From Pseudacidovorax sp. NFM-22 (GTDB lineage: Bacteria; Pseudomonadota; Gammaproteobacteria; Burkholderiales; Burkholderiaceae_C): a stretch of 64,000 nucleotides of DNA. The notes below the pieces were generated by a model. The model saw only the letters and a list, made by a program, of their open reading frames with translations, did not search any database and had not been told where the DNA came from. Positions within the stretch are counted from its first letter, which is position 1, and every line of letters starts with the position of its first letter. The stretch is taken from assembly GCF_021401245.1 (NCBI RefSeq), contig NZ_JACBFY010000005.1, forward strand, positions 186,001 through 250,000. Reading direction: 5' to 3'. Both the position numbers and the translations under genes were made by a program. Below, piece after piece: positions 51,223-59,895 of this stretch.

Positions 51223-53783
51223 TGCAGCAGCAAGCGGGACGCCGGGTGGCGGAACTGCGCCGCATGGTGGCCCAGCTGACCACGGAACTGGCCCAGGCGC
51301 AGGAGCGCGCGGTAAGCGCGGACCGCCAAGCAGGCCTGCAGCAGCAGATCGCCGTCGCCTGGAAGGAGCGCGCCCAGGCACAAGGCGAACACGCCCGTGC
51401 GCTGCTGCAACGCTTTCGCGACGTCCAGACCGATCCCGCCGCGCAGCCCAAGGCTGCGGAGCCCGGACGGCTTCGCCGCATTGCGAAGCGCCTGCGCAAC
51501 CGGAAGATCGCCATCGGCGAGACCTGGGAGACCGAGACCATCCGTCGCTCCCCCTACTTCGACCGCGCCTGGTACCTGCTCACCTATCCCGATGTCGCGG
51601 AAGCGGGGCTGGACCCCGCGGACCACTACCTGAGATACGGTGCGCTCGAGGGCCGCGACCCGGGCCCCATGTTCTCGTCCGCCACCTACTTGGCCCACTA
51701 CACCGATGTGGCAGCGGCGGGCCTCAATCCGCTGCTGCACTACATGGAGCACGGCATCGAGGAAGGGCGCCACGCCGCCGTGCACGGCCTCTCGCACGGC
51801 GAGCCCGCCCTTCCCGCCCTGCCGACCCAGCGCTTCTCCATCTTCTACGTGTCCGGCGAACCCGACACCCCCGGGCACATCTACCGCGTGGCCCGGTACA
51901 TGGAGGCGGCGCGGATGAATGGCGTGCCCTCGGAGTGGGTGCGCCTGGACCAGCTGCAGGACAAGCTGTCGCTGACCGCCCAGCACGATGTGATGATGCT
52001 GTGGCGCACGCCCTGGACACCCGCATTGCAGGAGGCGGTCGCCCGCATGCGCGCGCAGGGCAAGATGGTCGTGTTCGACATCGACGACCTCATGGTCGAG
52101 CCGGACCTCGCCCAGATCAAGTTCATCGATGGCATCCGCTCGGACGGCCATGTGCCCGAGCATGTCCGGGCGCATTTCGCCAACATCCGCCGGGCGATGC
52201 TTGCCGCCGACATCTGCCTGGCCAGCACCCAGGAGCTGGCCTACCACATGCGCTGGGCCGGCAAGAGCACCCACGTCGTGCCCAATGGCTTCGACCACGG
52301 CACGCTGGAGCTTTCGCTTCGCAGCGCGCAGGCGTGGCGCAGCACGCGCAGCGACGACCTGATCCGCATCGGCTACGCCGGTGGCTCACGCACCCACCAG
52401 CGCGACCTCGGCCTGGCCATCGAGGCGATTGCGCGCGTGCTGCGCGAGAACGCGCGTTGCCGGCTGGTCCTGTTCCAGACGCTGGCGGGCGTGCGCCTGG
52501 TCGAAGTGGAGGAATTCCCGGCGCTGGAAGGACTGGAGGACCGCATCGAGTGGCGGCCCTTCCAGACGCTGGAGACCCTGCCGCAGGAGATGGCGCGCTT
52601 CGACATCAACATCGCACCGCTGGAGTACGGCAACCCCTTCTGCGAAGCCAAGAGCGAACTCAAGTTCTTCGAGGCGGCATTGCTGCATGTGCCCACGATC
52701 GCCTCGCCCACCGGCCCCTTCCGCCGCGCCATCTCGCACGAGGCCACCGGCCTGCTGGCCTCCGACGGCGACGACTGGTACCGCTGCCTGTCCCGGCTGG
52801 TCGACGAGCCGGCGCTGCGCGACGGGCTCGCCGCCGCCGCGCATCTCAGCGCCCTGGCGCAGTTCGGTCCCCTGCAGCGCGCGGCGCGCTTCGGTTGCGT
52901 GCTCGATCAACTGCGTGGCGACGTCCAGGCCGCGCGGGGCTTCGCGCTGGACGCGCGCATCCGCGCGACGCCGTGGCGCAGCCCCACGCTCGTGCCGTCC
53001 ACCGTGCTCTTCGAGCATTGGGCCGCGGAGCCAGAGGTGGCCGAGATCTCGGTGATCATCCCGCTGTACAACTACACGCAATTCATCGTCGAGGCGCTGG
53101 AGTCGGTGCAGGCCCAGAGCCTGGCGGTGCTGGACCTGATCGTGGTGGACGACTGCTCGACGGACGCCTCCCTGGACACGGCCCTGGCCTGGGTCCGCGA
53201 GAACGCCCACCGCTTCAACCGTGCAGTGGTGGCGAGGAACGCGGTCAACAGCGGCTTGGCCATGACCCGCAACGTGGGCTTCGGACTTGCACGGACACCC
53301 TACGTGCTGCCGCTGGACGCCGACAACCGGCTGCTGCCGACCTGCTGTGAAACGCTGCTCGGGGTCATGCGGACGAACGCCGTGGCCTTTGTCTATCCCA
53401 CCATCCAGCACTTCGGCGCCTCGCGCCGCACCATCAGCGACGCGCGCTACGAACCGCAACGCTTCGTGGCGGGCAACTACGTGGACGCCATGGCCCTGGT
53501 GGCCAAGGAAGCCTGGGCTATCGTCGGCGGCTACGACCATGTGCGTCACGGCTGGGAGGACTACGACTTCTGGTGCCGGCTCGCCGAGCAGGGCCAGCGC
53601 GGCCTCTGGGAGCCCCAGACACTCGCCGAGTACCGCGTGCACGCCGCCTCGATGATCAAGACGGAGACCACGGCGCCCGAGAACTACCGGCGCCTCATGG
53701 ACGACTTCAAGACGCGGCATCCCTGGGTGTCGTTGATCGACGAGCAGCTCGCGCTGCAGGCAGCGCGCGCTAACCGCAGCTGA
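51222..53783 (+). CDS. Glycosyltransferase GT4-like plus GT2 (3' part of a split gene)
   Basis: 853 residues if GTG 51222 (overlapping the upstream TAG) is used. Order: coiled coil (residues 1-70); two copies of a short repeat (FDRAWYLLTYPDVAEAG and ATYLAHYTDVAAAGLNP); a GT4-like domain (HIYRVARYMEAARMNG, GYAGGSRTHQRDLGL, CEAKSELKFFEAALLHVP); and a C-terminal GT2 domain (ISVIIPLYNYTQFIVEAL, VVDDCSTD, LPLDADNRL, GWEDYDFWCRLAEQG). The same frame is coding-like upstream of 51222 ([15 protein letters not shown]), which argues for fusion with the methyltransferase part. Confidence 0.82.
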   Translation: MQQQAGRRVAELRRMVAQLTTELAQAQERAVSADRQAGLQQQIAVAWKERAQAQGEHARALLQRFRDVQTDPAAQPKAAEPGRLRRIAKRLRNRKIAIGETWETETIRRSPYFDRAWYLLTYPDVAEAGLDPADHYLRYGALEGRDPGPMFSSATYLAHYTDVAAAGLNPLLHYMEHGIEEGRHAAVHGLSHGEPALPALPTQRFSIFYVSGEPDTPGHIYRVARYMEAARMNGVPSEWVRLDQLQDKLSLTAQHDVMMLWRTPWTPALQEAVARMRAQGKMVVFDIDDLMVEPDLAQIKFIDGIRSDGHVPEHVRAHFANIRRAMLAADICLASTQELAYHMRWAGKSTHVVPNGFDHGTLELSLRSAQAWRSTRSDDLIRIGYAGGSRTHQRDLGLAIEAIARVLRENARCRLVLFQTLAGVRLVEVEEFPALEGLEDRIEWRPFQTLETLPQEMARFDINIAPLEYGNPFCEAKSELKFFEAALLHVPTIASPTGPFRRAISHEATGLLASDGDDWYRCLSRLVDEPALRDGLAAAAHLSALAQFGPLQRAARFGCVLDQLRGDVQAARGFALDARIRATPWRSPTLVPSTVLFEHWAAEPEVAEISVIIPLYNYTQFIVEALESVQAQSLAVLDLIVVDDCSTDASLDTALAWVRENAHRFNRAVVARNAVNSGLAMTRNVGFGLARTPYVLPLDADNRLLPTCCETLLGVMRTNAVAFVYPTIQHFGASRRTISDARYEPQRFVAGNYVDAMALVAKEAWAIVGGYDHVRHGWEDYDFWCRLAEQGQRGLWEPQTLAEYRVHAASMIKTETTAPENYRRLMDDFKTRHPWVSLIDEQLALQAARANRS

Positions 53784-53950
53784 CCGACGGCGGTCGCACG
53801 GCCTCAGCGGCGGGCCCCTGCGCCGCGGAGGCCGCCGTGTGCAGCATGGCACCGTCGCAACGGAGCGCGCCCGTGCGGGTGCGCGACGGCCGCCACCCTG
53901 GCCACGTCGCGCACAATCCCGCCTGGCCGCGTGCCGCTCTCCCGGCGTGC

Positions 53951-55036
53951 ATGGCGGTCCCCGCTGCGCGCCGCACCATGCTCCTCCTGGCCCGAACCCG
54001 CTCCGTCCTCCGCGTCGCCCTCGTGGCCGTGGCGATGGCAGCCATCTTCGTGGCGGACACGCTCACCAACTACGAGGTGGCGGCGGCGGTGCTCTATGCG
54101 GTGGTGGTGCTGTCGGCCGAGCGGGCGCTCCAGCCGCGGGCGCTGCGCGCCCTGGGCACGGCATGCATCGCGATGACGGTGCTGAGCTTCATGCTCACGC
54201 CGCGCGGCCACTACCACGCCGGCCTGATCAACATGGGCCTGAGCGTGTCGGCCATCGCCATGGTGACCTGGCTGGTGCTGCGCATGCAACGCGCCCGGGC
54301 CGCGGCGCAGGCCGCGCAGGCCCGGCTGGAACGCATCGCCCGGGCGCAGAACCTGTCGGGCCTGACCACCTCCATTGCGCACGAGTTGAACCAGCCGCTG
54401 GCGGCCATCGTGACCAGCGGCAATGCCGCCCAGCGCTGGCTGGCGCAGGCACCGCCGCAACTCGACAAGGCGCGCCAGGCCCTGCAGCGCATGCAGGCCG
54501 ATGCCGAGCGGGCCAGCAGCGTCATCGCCCGGGTGCGCAGCCTCACGCGGGGCGAACCGCCCCAGGCCAGCCGCTTCGACCTCAACGCCAGCGTGCGCGA
54601 GATCGTGGCGCTGTCGCACGACCGGCTGCAGGAAGAGGGCATCGACCTGCACCAGGCATTGGCCACCGGCCTGCCGCCGGCCTGGGCCGATCCGGTGCAG
54701 GTGCAGCAGGTCATCGGCAACCTGCTGCTCAATGCGCTCGACGCCATGCCCGCCGCGCCCGGCGCGCGGCGCGAGGTGCACATCGACACCGCCCGCGAGG
54801 GCGACACCGTGGTCTTCACCATCCGCGACTCGGGCATCGGTCTGGCGCCGGAGGTGCAGGCCCACCTGTTCGACGCCTTCTGGACCACCAAGCCCCAGGG
54901 CATCGGCATCGGCCTGAGCATCAGCCGCACCATCGTCGAAGCCAACGGCGGCCGCATCTGGGCCGAGCCCGCCGCCGGCCTGGGGGCGGTGTTCCGGTTC
55001 AGCCTGCCCGCCGCCCCGCAGGAGAAGCTGCCTTGA
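53951..55036 (+). CDS. Sensor histidine kinase (FixL/DctB-like HATPase)
   Basis: A 361-residue kinase from ATG 53951 (a second ATG is at 53978). The N-terminus has about four hydrophobic segments without a large periplasmic loop. The dimerisation motif is SIAHELNQPLAAIVTSGN with H144. HATPase boxes are NLLLNALDAM (N), IRDSGIG (G1) and PQGIGIGLSIS (G2). It is joined to the response regulator by a TTGA overlap. The stimulus is unknown. Confidence 0.88.
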   Translation: MAVPAARRTMLLLARTRSVLRVALVAVAMAAIFVADTLTNYEVAAAVLYAVVVLSAERALQPRALRALGTACIAMTVLSFMLTPRGHYHAGLINMGLSVSAIAMVTWLVLRMQRARAAAQAAQARLERIARAQNLSGLTTSIAHELNQPLAAIVTSGNAAQRWLAQAPPQLDKARQALQRMQADAERASSVIARVRSLTRGEPPQASRFDLNASVREIVALSHDRLQEEGIDLHQALATGLPPAWADPVQVQQVIGNLLLNALDAMPAAPGARREVHIDTAREGDTVVFTIRDSGIGLAPEVQAHLFDAFWTTKPQGIGIGLSISRTIVEANGGRIWAEPAAGLGAVFRFSLPAAPQEKLP

Positions 55037-55668
55037 CCCCGCCGACCTCGCCCGCCGACGCGGAACCCATCGTGTATGTGGTCGACGACGACCATTCGGT
55101 GCGCGCCGCGCTGGAAGACCTGCTCGCCTCGGTCGGGCTGCGCGCCATCGGCTTCGGCGCGACGCGCGACTTCCTGGCGCATCCCCGCGAACCGGCCCCG
55201 GCGTGCCTGGTGCTCGACGTCCGCATGCCGGGCCAGAGCGGCCTGGACTTCCAGCGGCAGATGCGGGCCACCGGCCTCGGCCTGCCCGTGGTCTTCATCA
55301 CCGGCCACGGCGACATGGCCATGGCGGTGGAGGCCATGAAGGGCGGCGCCATCGAGTTCCTGCCCAAGCCCTTCCGCGAGCAGGACCTGCTGGACGCCAT
55401 CCACCAGGGCATCGCCCGCGACCGCGAACGCCTGGCGCAGGAGGCCGCGGGCGCCGACCTGCGCGAGCGCTGGGCCCTGCTGACGCCGGGCGAGCAGGCC
55501 GTGGTGCGCCTCGTGGTGCAGGGGCAGCTCAACAAGCAGATCGCCTGGCAGCTGCAGCTGAGCGAGGTGACGGTGAAGGTGCGGCGCGGCCAGGCCATGC
55601 GCAAGATGCAGGCGGCCTCGCTGGCCGAACTGGTGCGGATGGTGGACCGGCTGGGCGACGCGGGCTGA
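55033..55668 (+). CDS. FixJ-family response regulator
   Basis: A 211-residue regulator starting with TTG (LTPPTSPADAEP), about 8 bp after GGAG and overlapping the kinase stop. The receiver domain has YVVDDDHSVR, phospho-acceptor D62 in LVLDVRMPGQSG and K112 in FLPKPFRE. The C-terminal LuxR-type helix-turn-helix is LTPGEQAVVRLVVQGQLNKQ, then VTVKVRRGQAMRKM. It is the cognate partner of the preceding kinase. Targets unknown; the convergent GntP gene is 34 bp away. Confidence 0.88.
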   Translation: MTPPTSPADAEPIVYVVDDDHSVRAALEDLLASVGLRAIGFGATRDFLAHPREPAPACLVLDVRMPGQSGLDFQRQMRATGLGLPVVFITGHGDMAMAVEAMKGGAIEFLPKPFREQDLLDAIHQGIARDRERLAQEAAGADLRERWALLTPGEQAVVRLVVQGQLNKQIAWQLQLSEVTVKVRRGQAMRKMQAASLAELVRMVDRLGDAG

Positions 55669-55702
55669 AGCAGCGGCCCGCTGTCGACCCGGGCGGAGCC
55701 GA

Positions 55703-57091
55703 TCAGCCCAGCGGCGGCAGCAGGTTGAGCAGCAGCACCATCACGAGGCCCACCACGGCCACGATGGACTGCACCACCGAGATGGTCTTGGTCGCCTCGC
55801 CCATGCTCATGCCGAAGGATTCCTTCACCAGCCAGAAGCCTGCATGGTTGGCATAGTTGAAGAACAGCGAGCCGCACCCGATCGACAGGGCCAGCAGCGG
55901 CAGGTTCAGCGTCGGGTCGGCTGCGCCGAGCGGCGCCAGCAGCCCGGCCGCACCCACGATGCCGACCGTGGCCGAGCCCGTGGACACCGACAGCAGCATC
56001 GAGATCAGCCAGCCCAGCAGCAGCGGCGACAGGGCCAGCTGCTGGCTCATGTGCACGATGGCGTCGCCCACGCGCGCATCGGTCAGCACCTGCTGGAAGG
56101 CGCCGCCGCCGGCGATGATGAGCAGCACACTGGCGATCGGCTTGAGGCTGCTGCCCAGGGCTTCACGCATCTGCTCCGGTGCCCCTGGACGCAGGGCCAC
56201 CATGGCCAACACCACGCCCAGCAGCATCGCCGTGACGGGATGGCCGAGGAAGGCCAGCGCGTGCAGCAGCGCCGAACCCTTGGGCAGCAGGATCTCGCCC
56301 ACCGCATGGCCAAGCATGAGCAGCGCCGGCGCCAGGGCCGTGAGCACGCCCAGTCCCAGGCTGGGCAGATGGCGCCTGGACGCATCCTGCGTCGCGTCGG
56401 CGGCCGGCGCGTACTGCGCCACCAGCGATTCGTCGGGCCGCACCGTCATGCGCGGCGCGATGAAGGCGCCATACACCGGGCCTGCCAGCACGATGGCCGG
56501 CAGCGCGGCGATGAAGCCGTAGATCATGGTCGCGCCCACGTTGGTCTTGAGCGTGGCGATGGCCGTCAGCGGCCCCGGATGCGGCGGCACCATGCCGTGC
56601 ATGGCCGCCAGCGCCGCGATCACGGGCACGCCCACGTAGACGTAGGCGGAGCCGCTGCCCTCGCGCTGCGCCTCCAGCTTGCGCGCGACGCCAAAGATCA
56701 GCGGCAGCAGCACCACCAGACCCACCTCGAAGAACATCGGGATCCCGATGACGAAGGCCACGCCGGCCATCGCCCAGGGCAGCATGCGGCGCGAGGCCCG
56801 GTCGAGGATGGCGTTGGCCAGCGTCTCGGTCACGCCCGCGTCCGCCAGCAGCTTGCCCAGCATCGCGCCCAGCGCCACGACCAGACCGACCGCGCCGAGC
56901 GTCTTGCCGGCACCGCCGACGATGGCCTGCATCAGCTTGTCCAGCGGCATGCCGGTGGCCAGGCCGGCGCCGATGGAGACCACGAGCAGCGCCAGCAGCG
57001 GATGCAGCCGCGGCCGGGTCACGATCAGCAGGACGAGCGCGATGACGCTGACGAGGGCGGTGGCAAGGAGCTGGATGTCGGTGGAGGTCAT
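55703..57091 (-). CDS. GntP-family gluconate/sugar-acid permease
   Basis: A 462-residue membrane protein of the GntP family: LHPLLALLVVSIGAGLATGMP, then GGAGKTLGAVGLVVALGAMLG near the N-terminus, and MVPPHPGPLTAIATL, the family hallmark, in the middle. The C-terminus is hydrophobic (VVGLVMVLLLNLLPPLG). It imports gluconate, glycerate or other sugar acids by proton symport. It lies 105 bp downstream of dhaL in the same orientation and probably supplies the pathway encoded by dhaL, dhaK and the aldolase. Confidence 0.9.
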   Translation of the reverse strand: MTSTDIQLLATALVSVIALVLLIVTRPRLHPLLALLVVSIGAGLATGMPLDKLMQAIVGGAGKTLGAVGLVVALGAMLGKLLADAGVTETLANAILDRASRRMLPWAMAGVAFVIGIPMFFEVGLVVLLPLIFGVARKLEAQREGSGSAYVYVGVPVIAALAAMHGMVPPHPGPLTAIATLKTNVGATMIYGFIAALPAIVLAGPVYGAFIAPRMTVRPDESLVAQYAPAADATQDASRRHLPSLGLGVLTALAPALLMLGHAVGEILLPKGSALLHALAFLGHPVTAMLLGVVLAMVALRPGAPEQMREALGSSLKPIASVLLIIAGGGAFQQVLTDARVGDAIVHMSQQLALSPLLLGWLISMLLSVSTGSATVGIVGAAGLLAPLGAADPTLNLPLLALSIGCGSLFFNYANHAGFWLVKESFGMSMGEATKTISVVQSIVAVVGLVMVLLLNLLPPLG

Positions 57092-57196
57092 GCGCGGATT
57101 GCGGCCCGAAATCGGCCGGGGTGGAGGGGCCGCATCCTAGGTGAAATCTCACGCACGCGTGCAGCCAGGGCCTCGGCGCCCGACCTGCAGTCGGCG

Positions 57197-57796
57197 CTAC
57201 AGCGCCTCGGCCATGCGCAACAGTGCGACCATGCCGGGGTCGTCCATGCCGATGGTCTTGTCGGCGAACATGCGTGCGCGGCCGATCCGGTTGGGTCGGT
57301 CGCGGAAGCTGTCGAGCGCGGCCCGGGCTGCAGCGCACGCCACGGGGCGCAGGGGCGTCCCCTCGGGCGCTTCGGCCAATGCCTGGCGAACGGCGTGCAG
57401 GCTGTCGAGCACGGTCTTGTCGCCCAGGTTCGCACCGCCGCGGGCGGCCAGGGTCTCGCCGATCTCGCCCAGGAGGGCGGCCAGCGCAGGCCGGTCGAGG
57501 GCGGCGACGCCCGCGCATCGTTTGGCGGCGGTCATCAGTGCCACGGTGAGCAGCGTGCCGAAGCTCGAGCCCGATGCCTTGGCGCAGGCCTGCGCGCAGC
57601 GCCGCAGCATGGCGTCCAGCGGCGCGCCGGCCATGTCGGGCAGCGCCTGCTCGACCAGCGTGGCGCACTTGTCCAGCGTGGCGCCCAGGTCTGCATCGCC
57701 CAGGCGGCCGTCGAGTTCGTTCAGCTCGGGCGCCGCGCGGTGCACGCCGGCGCACCACGCCGGCAGCGCGGCAGCCAGGGTGTCGGCGTCGAGCAT
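57197..57796 (-). CDS. dhaL: Dihydroxyacetone kinase subunit DhaL
   Basis: A 199-residue protein. The nucleotide/Mg-binding loop is LDGRLGDADLGATL (Asp residues kept, with Leu where many DhaL proteins have His). The ASGSSFGTLLTVALM region and the C-terminal RPNRIGRARMFADKT are also typical. Its start overlaps the dhaK stop by one base (TGATG). No DhaM phosphotransferase gene is present, so it may use ATP directly, as some DhaK/L-type keto-sugar kinases do. Confidence 0.88.
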   Translation of the reverse strand: MLDADTLAAALPAWCAGVHRAAPELNELDGRLGDADLGATLDKCATLVEQALPDMAGAPLDAMLRRCAQACAKASGSSFGTLLTVALMTAAKRCAGVAALDRPALAALLGEIGETLAARGGANLGDKTVLDSLHAVRQALAEAPEGTPLRPVACAAARAALDSFRDRPNRIGRARMFADKTIGMDDPGMVALLRMAEAL

Positions 57797-58794
57797 CAGC
57801 GCACGCTCCAGAAGGGGCAGTCGGCCGGTGCGGCCAGCAGCCCGGCCAGTTCGTCGTCCAGCTTCATCACGCTGAGCGAGGCACCGGCCATTTCCATGGA
57901 GGTGGCATAGCGGCCCACCAGCGGATGGGTGATGACGATGCCGTGCTCGTCCAGCACCCGCCGTGCGCGGCGGTAGAGGATGTAGAGCTCTTCCAGCGGC
58001 GTCGCGCCCAGGCTGTTGACCAGCAGCGCGACGCGGTCGCCACGCGCCAGTTGCAGTTCGGGCAGCACGTGGTCCAGCATCTCGTCCACCAGTGCGTCGG
58101 CGCTCTTGAGCGGTCCGCGCCAGATGCCCGGCTCGCCATGGATGCCCATGCCGAACTCGACCTCCGAGTCGGCGATCTCGAAGGAGGCCTTGCCCGACTC
58201 GGGCACCACGCAGGGCGTCAGGGCCACGCCGACGGAGCGCACGGCATCCGCTGCCTTGCGTGCCAGCGCGGCGACCTCGGCCAGCGATGCGCCGGCCGCT
58301 GCCTTGGCACCGGCCGCCTTGTAGACGAACACCAGGCCCGCCACGCCGCGCCGCTTGTCGCGCTGTTCGGCCGGCGCGCTGGCCACGTCGTCGGCCACGC
58401 GCACCGAGGCGACCGGCATGCCTTCGAGTTCGAGCATCTCGGCCGCCATGTCGAAGTTCATGCGGTCGCCACCGTAGTTGCCATAGAGCTGCAGCACGCC
58501 GGCACCCCCATCGGCCGCGCGCATGGCGGCCATGCAGTCGTCCATGCGGGGGCCGGCGAACACGTTGCCCACCGCGCAGGCGTCGAGCAGGCCCTCGCCC
58601 ACGTAGCCGAGGAACACCGGCAGATGGCCCGAGCCGCCGCCGGTGACGATGCCCACCTTGCCCGGCACTGCGCCGCGGCTGCGCACGATCACGCGACCGT
58701 CGTCGCCCTGGCGCTGCAGCTGGGGATGGGCCAGGCACAGGCCGTCGAGCATCTCGTCGACGTAGTGCTGGGGGTTGTTGAGGATCTTCTTCAC
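57796..58794 (-). CDS. dhaK: Dihydroxyacetone kinase subunit DhaK
   Basis: A 332-residue substrate-binding subunit. It starts MKKILNNPQHYVDEMLDG, contains IVTGGGSGHLPVFLGYVG, and the substrate-linking His is H219 in EFGMGIHGEPG. It forms a kinase with DhaL for dihydroxyacetone or a related keto-sugar. Together with the DapA-family aldolase and the GntP permease it suggests a sugar-acid pathway in which a ketose or keto-acid fragment is phosphorylated. Confidence 0.92.
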   Translation of the reverse strand: MKKILNNPQHYVDEMLDGLCLAHPQLQRQGDDGRVIVRSRGAVPGKVGIVTGGGSGHLPVFLGYVGEGLLDACAVGNVFAGPRMDDCMAAMRAADGGAGVLQLYGNYGGDRMNFDMAAEMLELEGMPVASVRVADDVASAPAEQRDKRRGVAGLVFVYKAAGAKAAAGASLAEVAALARKAADAVRSVGVALTPCVVPESGKASFEIADSEVEFGMGIHGEPGIWRGPLKSADALVDEMLDHVLPELQLARGDRVALLVNSLGATPLEELYILYRRARRVLDEHGIVITHPLVGRYATSMEMAGASLSVMKLDDELAGLLAAPADCPFWSVR

Positions 58795-58831
58795 GGCAGA
58801 TGACAGGAGGAGAGGCAGTCGAAAGAGACGA

Positions 58832-58849
58832 GGCGGCCCCGCGGCCGCC
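58832..58849. repeat. GC-rich hairpin GGCGGCC-CCGC-GGCCGCC
   Basis: A perfect 7-bp stem with a 4-nt loop in the 75 bp between the Bug receptor and dhaK. The arms are identical to those at 5101-5118. No T-run follows. It is probably a dispersed intergenic hairpin that limits read-through or protects mRNA. Confidence 0.6.
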
Positions 58850-58869
58850 CCGAGAGACGCGCAGTAAGG

Positions 58870-59856
58870 TCAGTCGACCTTGAGGCGACCGTCTTTGGCG
58901 GCGGCGCTGGCCAGCGTGTACTCGGCATCCAGGATGCGGCCGAACTCCTGCGGCGTGCTGGAGATGGCCACGCTGCCCAGCTCGCGCGCGCTGCGCACGG
59001 TCTGGGGGTCCTGCACAGCCTGCGCGAGTGCCTTCGCGAGCTGTTCCTGCAAGGCCGGCGGCATGCCGCTCGGGCCCAGCACGCCGACATAGGTGGTGCC
59101 GTCGATCTGGCCGAAGCCCAGCTCGGCCACGGTCTTGACGCCGGGCAGTGCCGGGTCTTCCGTGGGGCCGAGCACGGCCAGCGGCTCAAGCGTGCCGGCG
59201 CGGATGTGCTGCAGCGAGCTGGTGACCTGGTCGAAGTGCACGTCCACCTGGCCACCGATCAGGTCGACCAGCGCAGGGCCGGAACCCTTGTAGCTCACCG
59301 GAGTGAACTTGGCCTTCAGCAGTGCCTCCAGCTGCAGCTGCGCGAGGTGGTTGGGCGTGCCCGGGCCGGAATGCGCGGCATTGACCTTGCCCTCGCCCGA
59401 GCGGGCATAGGCGACGAATTCCTGGAAGGTCTTGAAGCGCGGGTCGTTCTTGCGCGCCAGCAGCACCATCGAGCTCTTGTTGACCAGCCCGATGGGCGCG
59501 AAGTCCTTGCGGCTGTAGGCCGTCTTGACCATCTCGGGCACGGTCACGACCACGCCGGCACCGCACAGCAGCAACGTGTAGCCGTCCCGCTGTGCGCGGG
59601 CCACCACGTTGGCCCCGATGGAGCCGCCCCCGCCGCCGCGGTTGTCGACCACCACCGACTGGCCCAGCACCTTGCCAAGGGCGACGGCCACGGTGCGGGC
59701 CACGATGTCGGTGTTGCCGCCGGCCGGAAAGGGCACGACGATGGTCACCGGCTTGTTGGGAAAGGCGCCACCCTGCGCCCAGGCCGGCACGAGCAGCGGG
59801 CCGCCCAGTGCGGCGAGGGTTCCGGCCTTGAGCAGGCCACGGCGTTGGATCTTCAT
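58870..59856 (-). CDS. Bug-family (TctC) tripartite tricarboxylate receptor
   Basis: A 328-residue periplasmic receptor. The ATG at 59856 (MKIQRRGLLKAG) follows GGAGAC; the Tat-like signal ends PAWAQ. Family regions are VPFPAGGNTDIVARTVAVAL, HSGPGTPNHLAQLQLEALL and YKGSGPALVDLIGGQ. It lies between dhaK and the aldolase gene on the same strand, so it probably binds a sugar acid used by the pathway. No TctAB membrane genes are near. Confidence 0.9.
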   Translation of the reverse strand: MKIQRRGLLKAGTLAALGGPLLVPAWAQGGAFPNKPVTIVVPFPAGGNTDIVARTVAVALGKVLGQSVVVDNRGGGGGSIGANVVARAQRDGYTLLLCGAGVVVTVPEMVKTAYSRKDFAPIGLVNKSSMVLLARKNDPRFKTFQEFVAYARSGEGKVNAAHSGPGTPNHLAQLQLEALLKAKFTPVSYKGSGPALVDLIGGQVDVHFDQVTSSLQHIRAGTLEPLAVLGPTEDPALPGVKTVAELGFGQIDGTTYVGVLGPSGMPPALQEQLAKALAQAVQDPQTVRSARELGSVAISSTPQEFGRILDAEYTLASAAAKDGRLKVD

Positions 59857-59895
59857 GCGCGTTGTCTCCATTGTTCGAGGAAGGATGGCCGCGTC

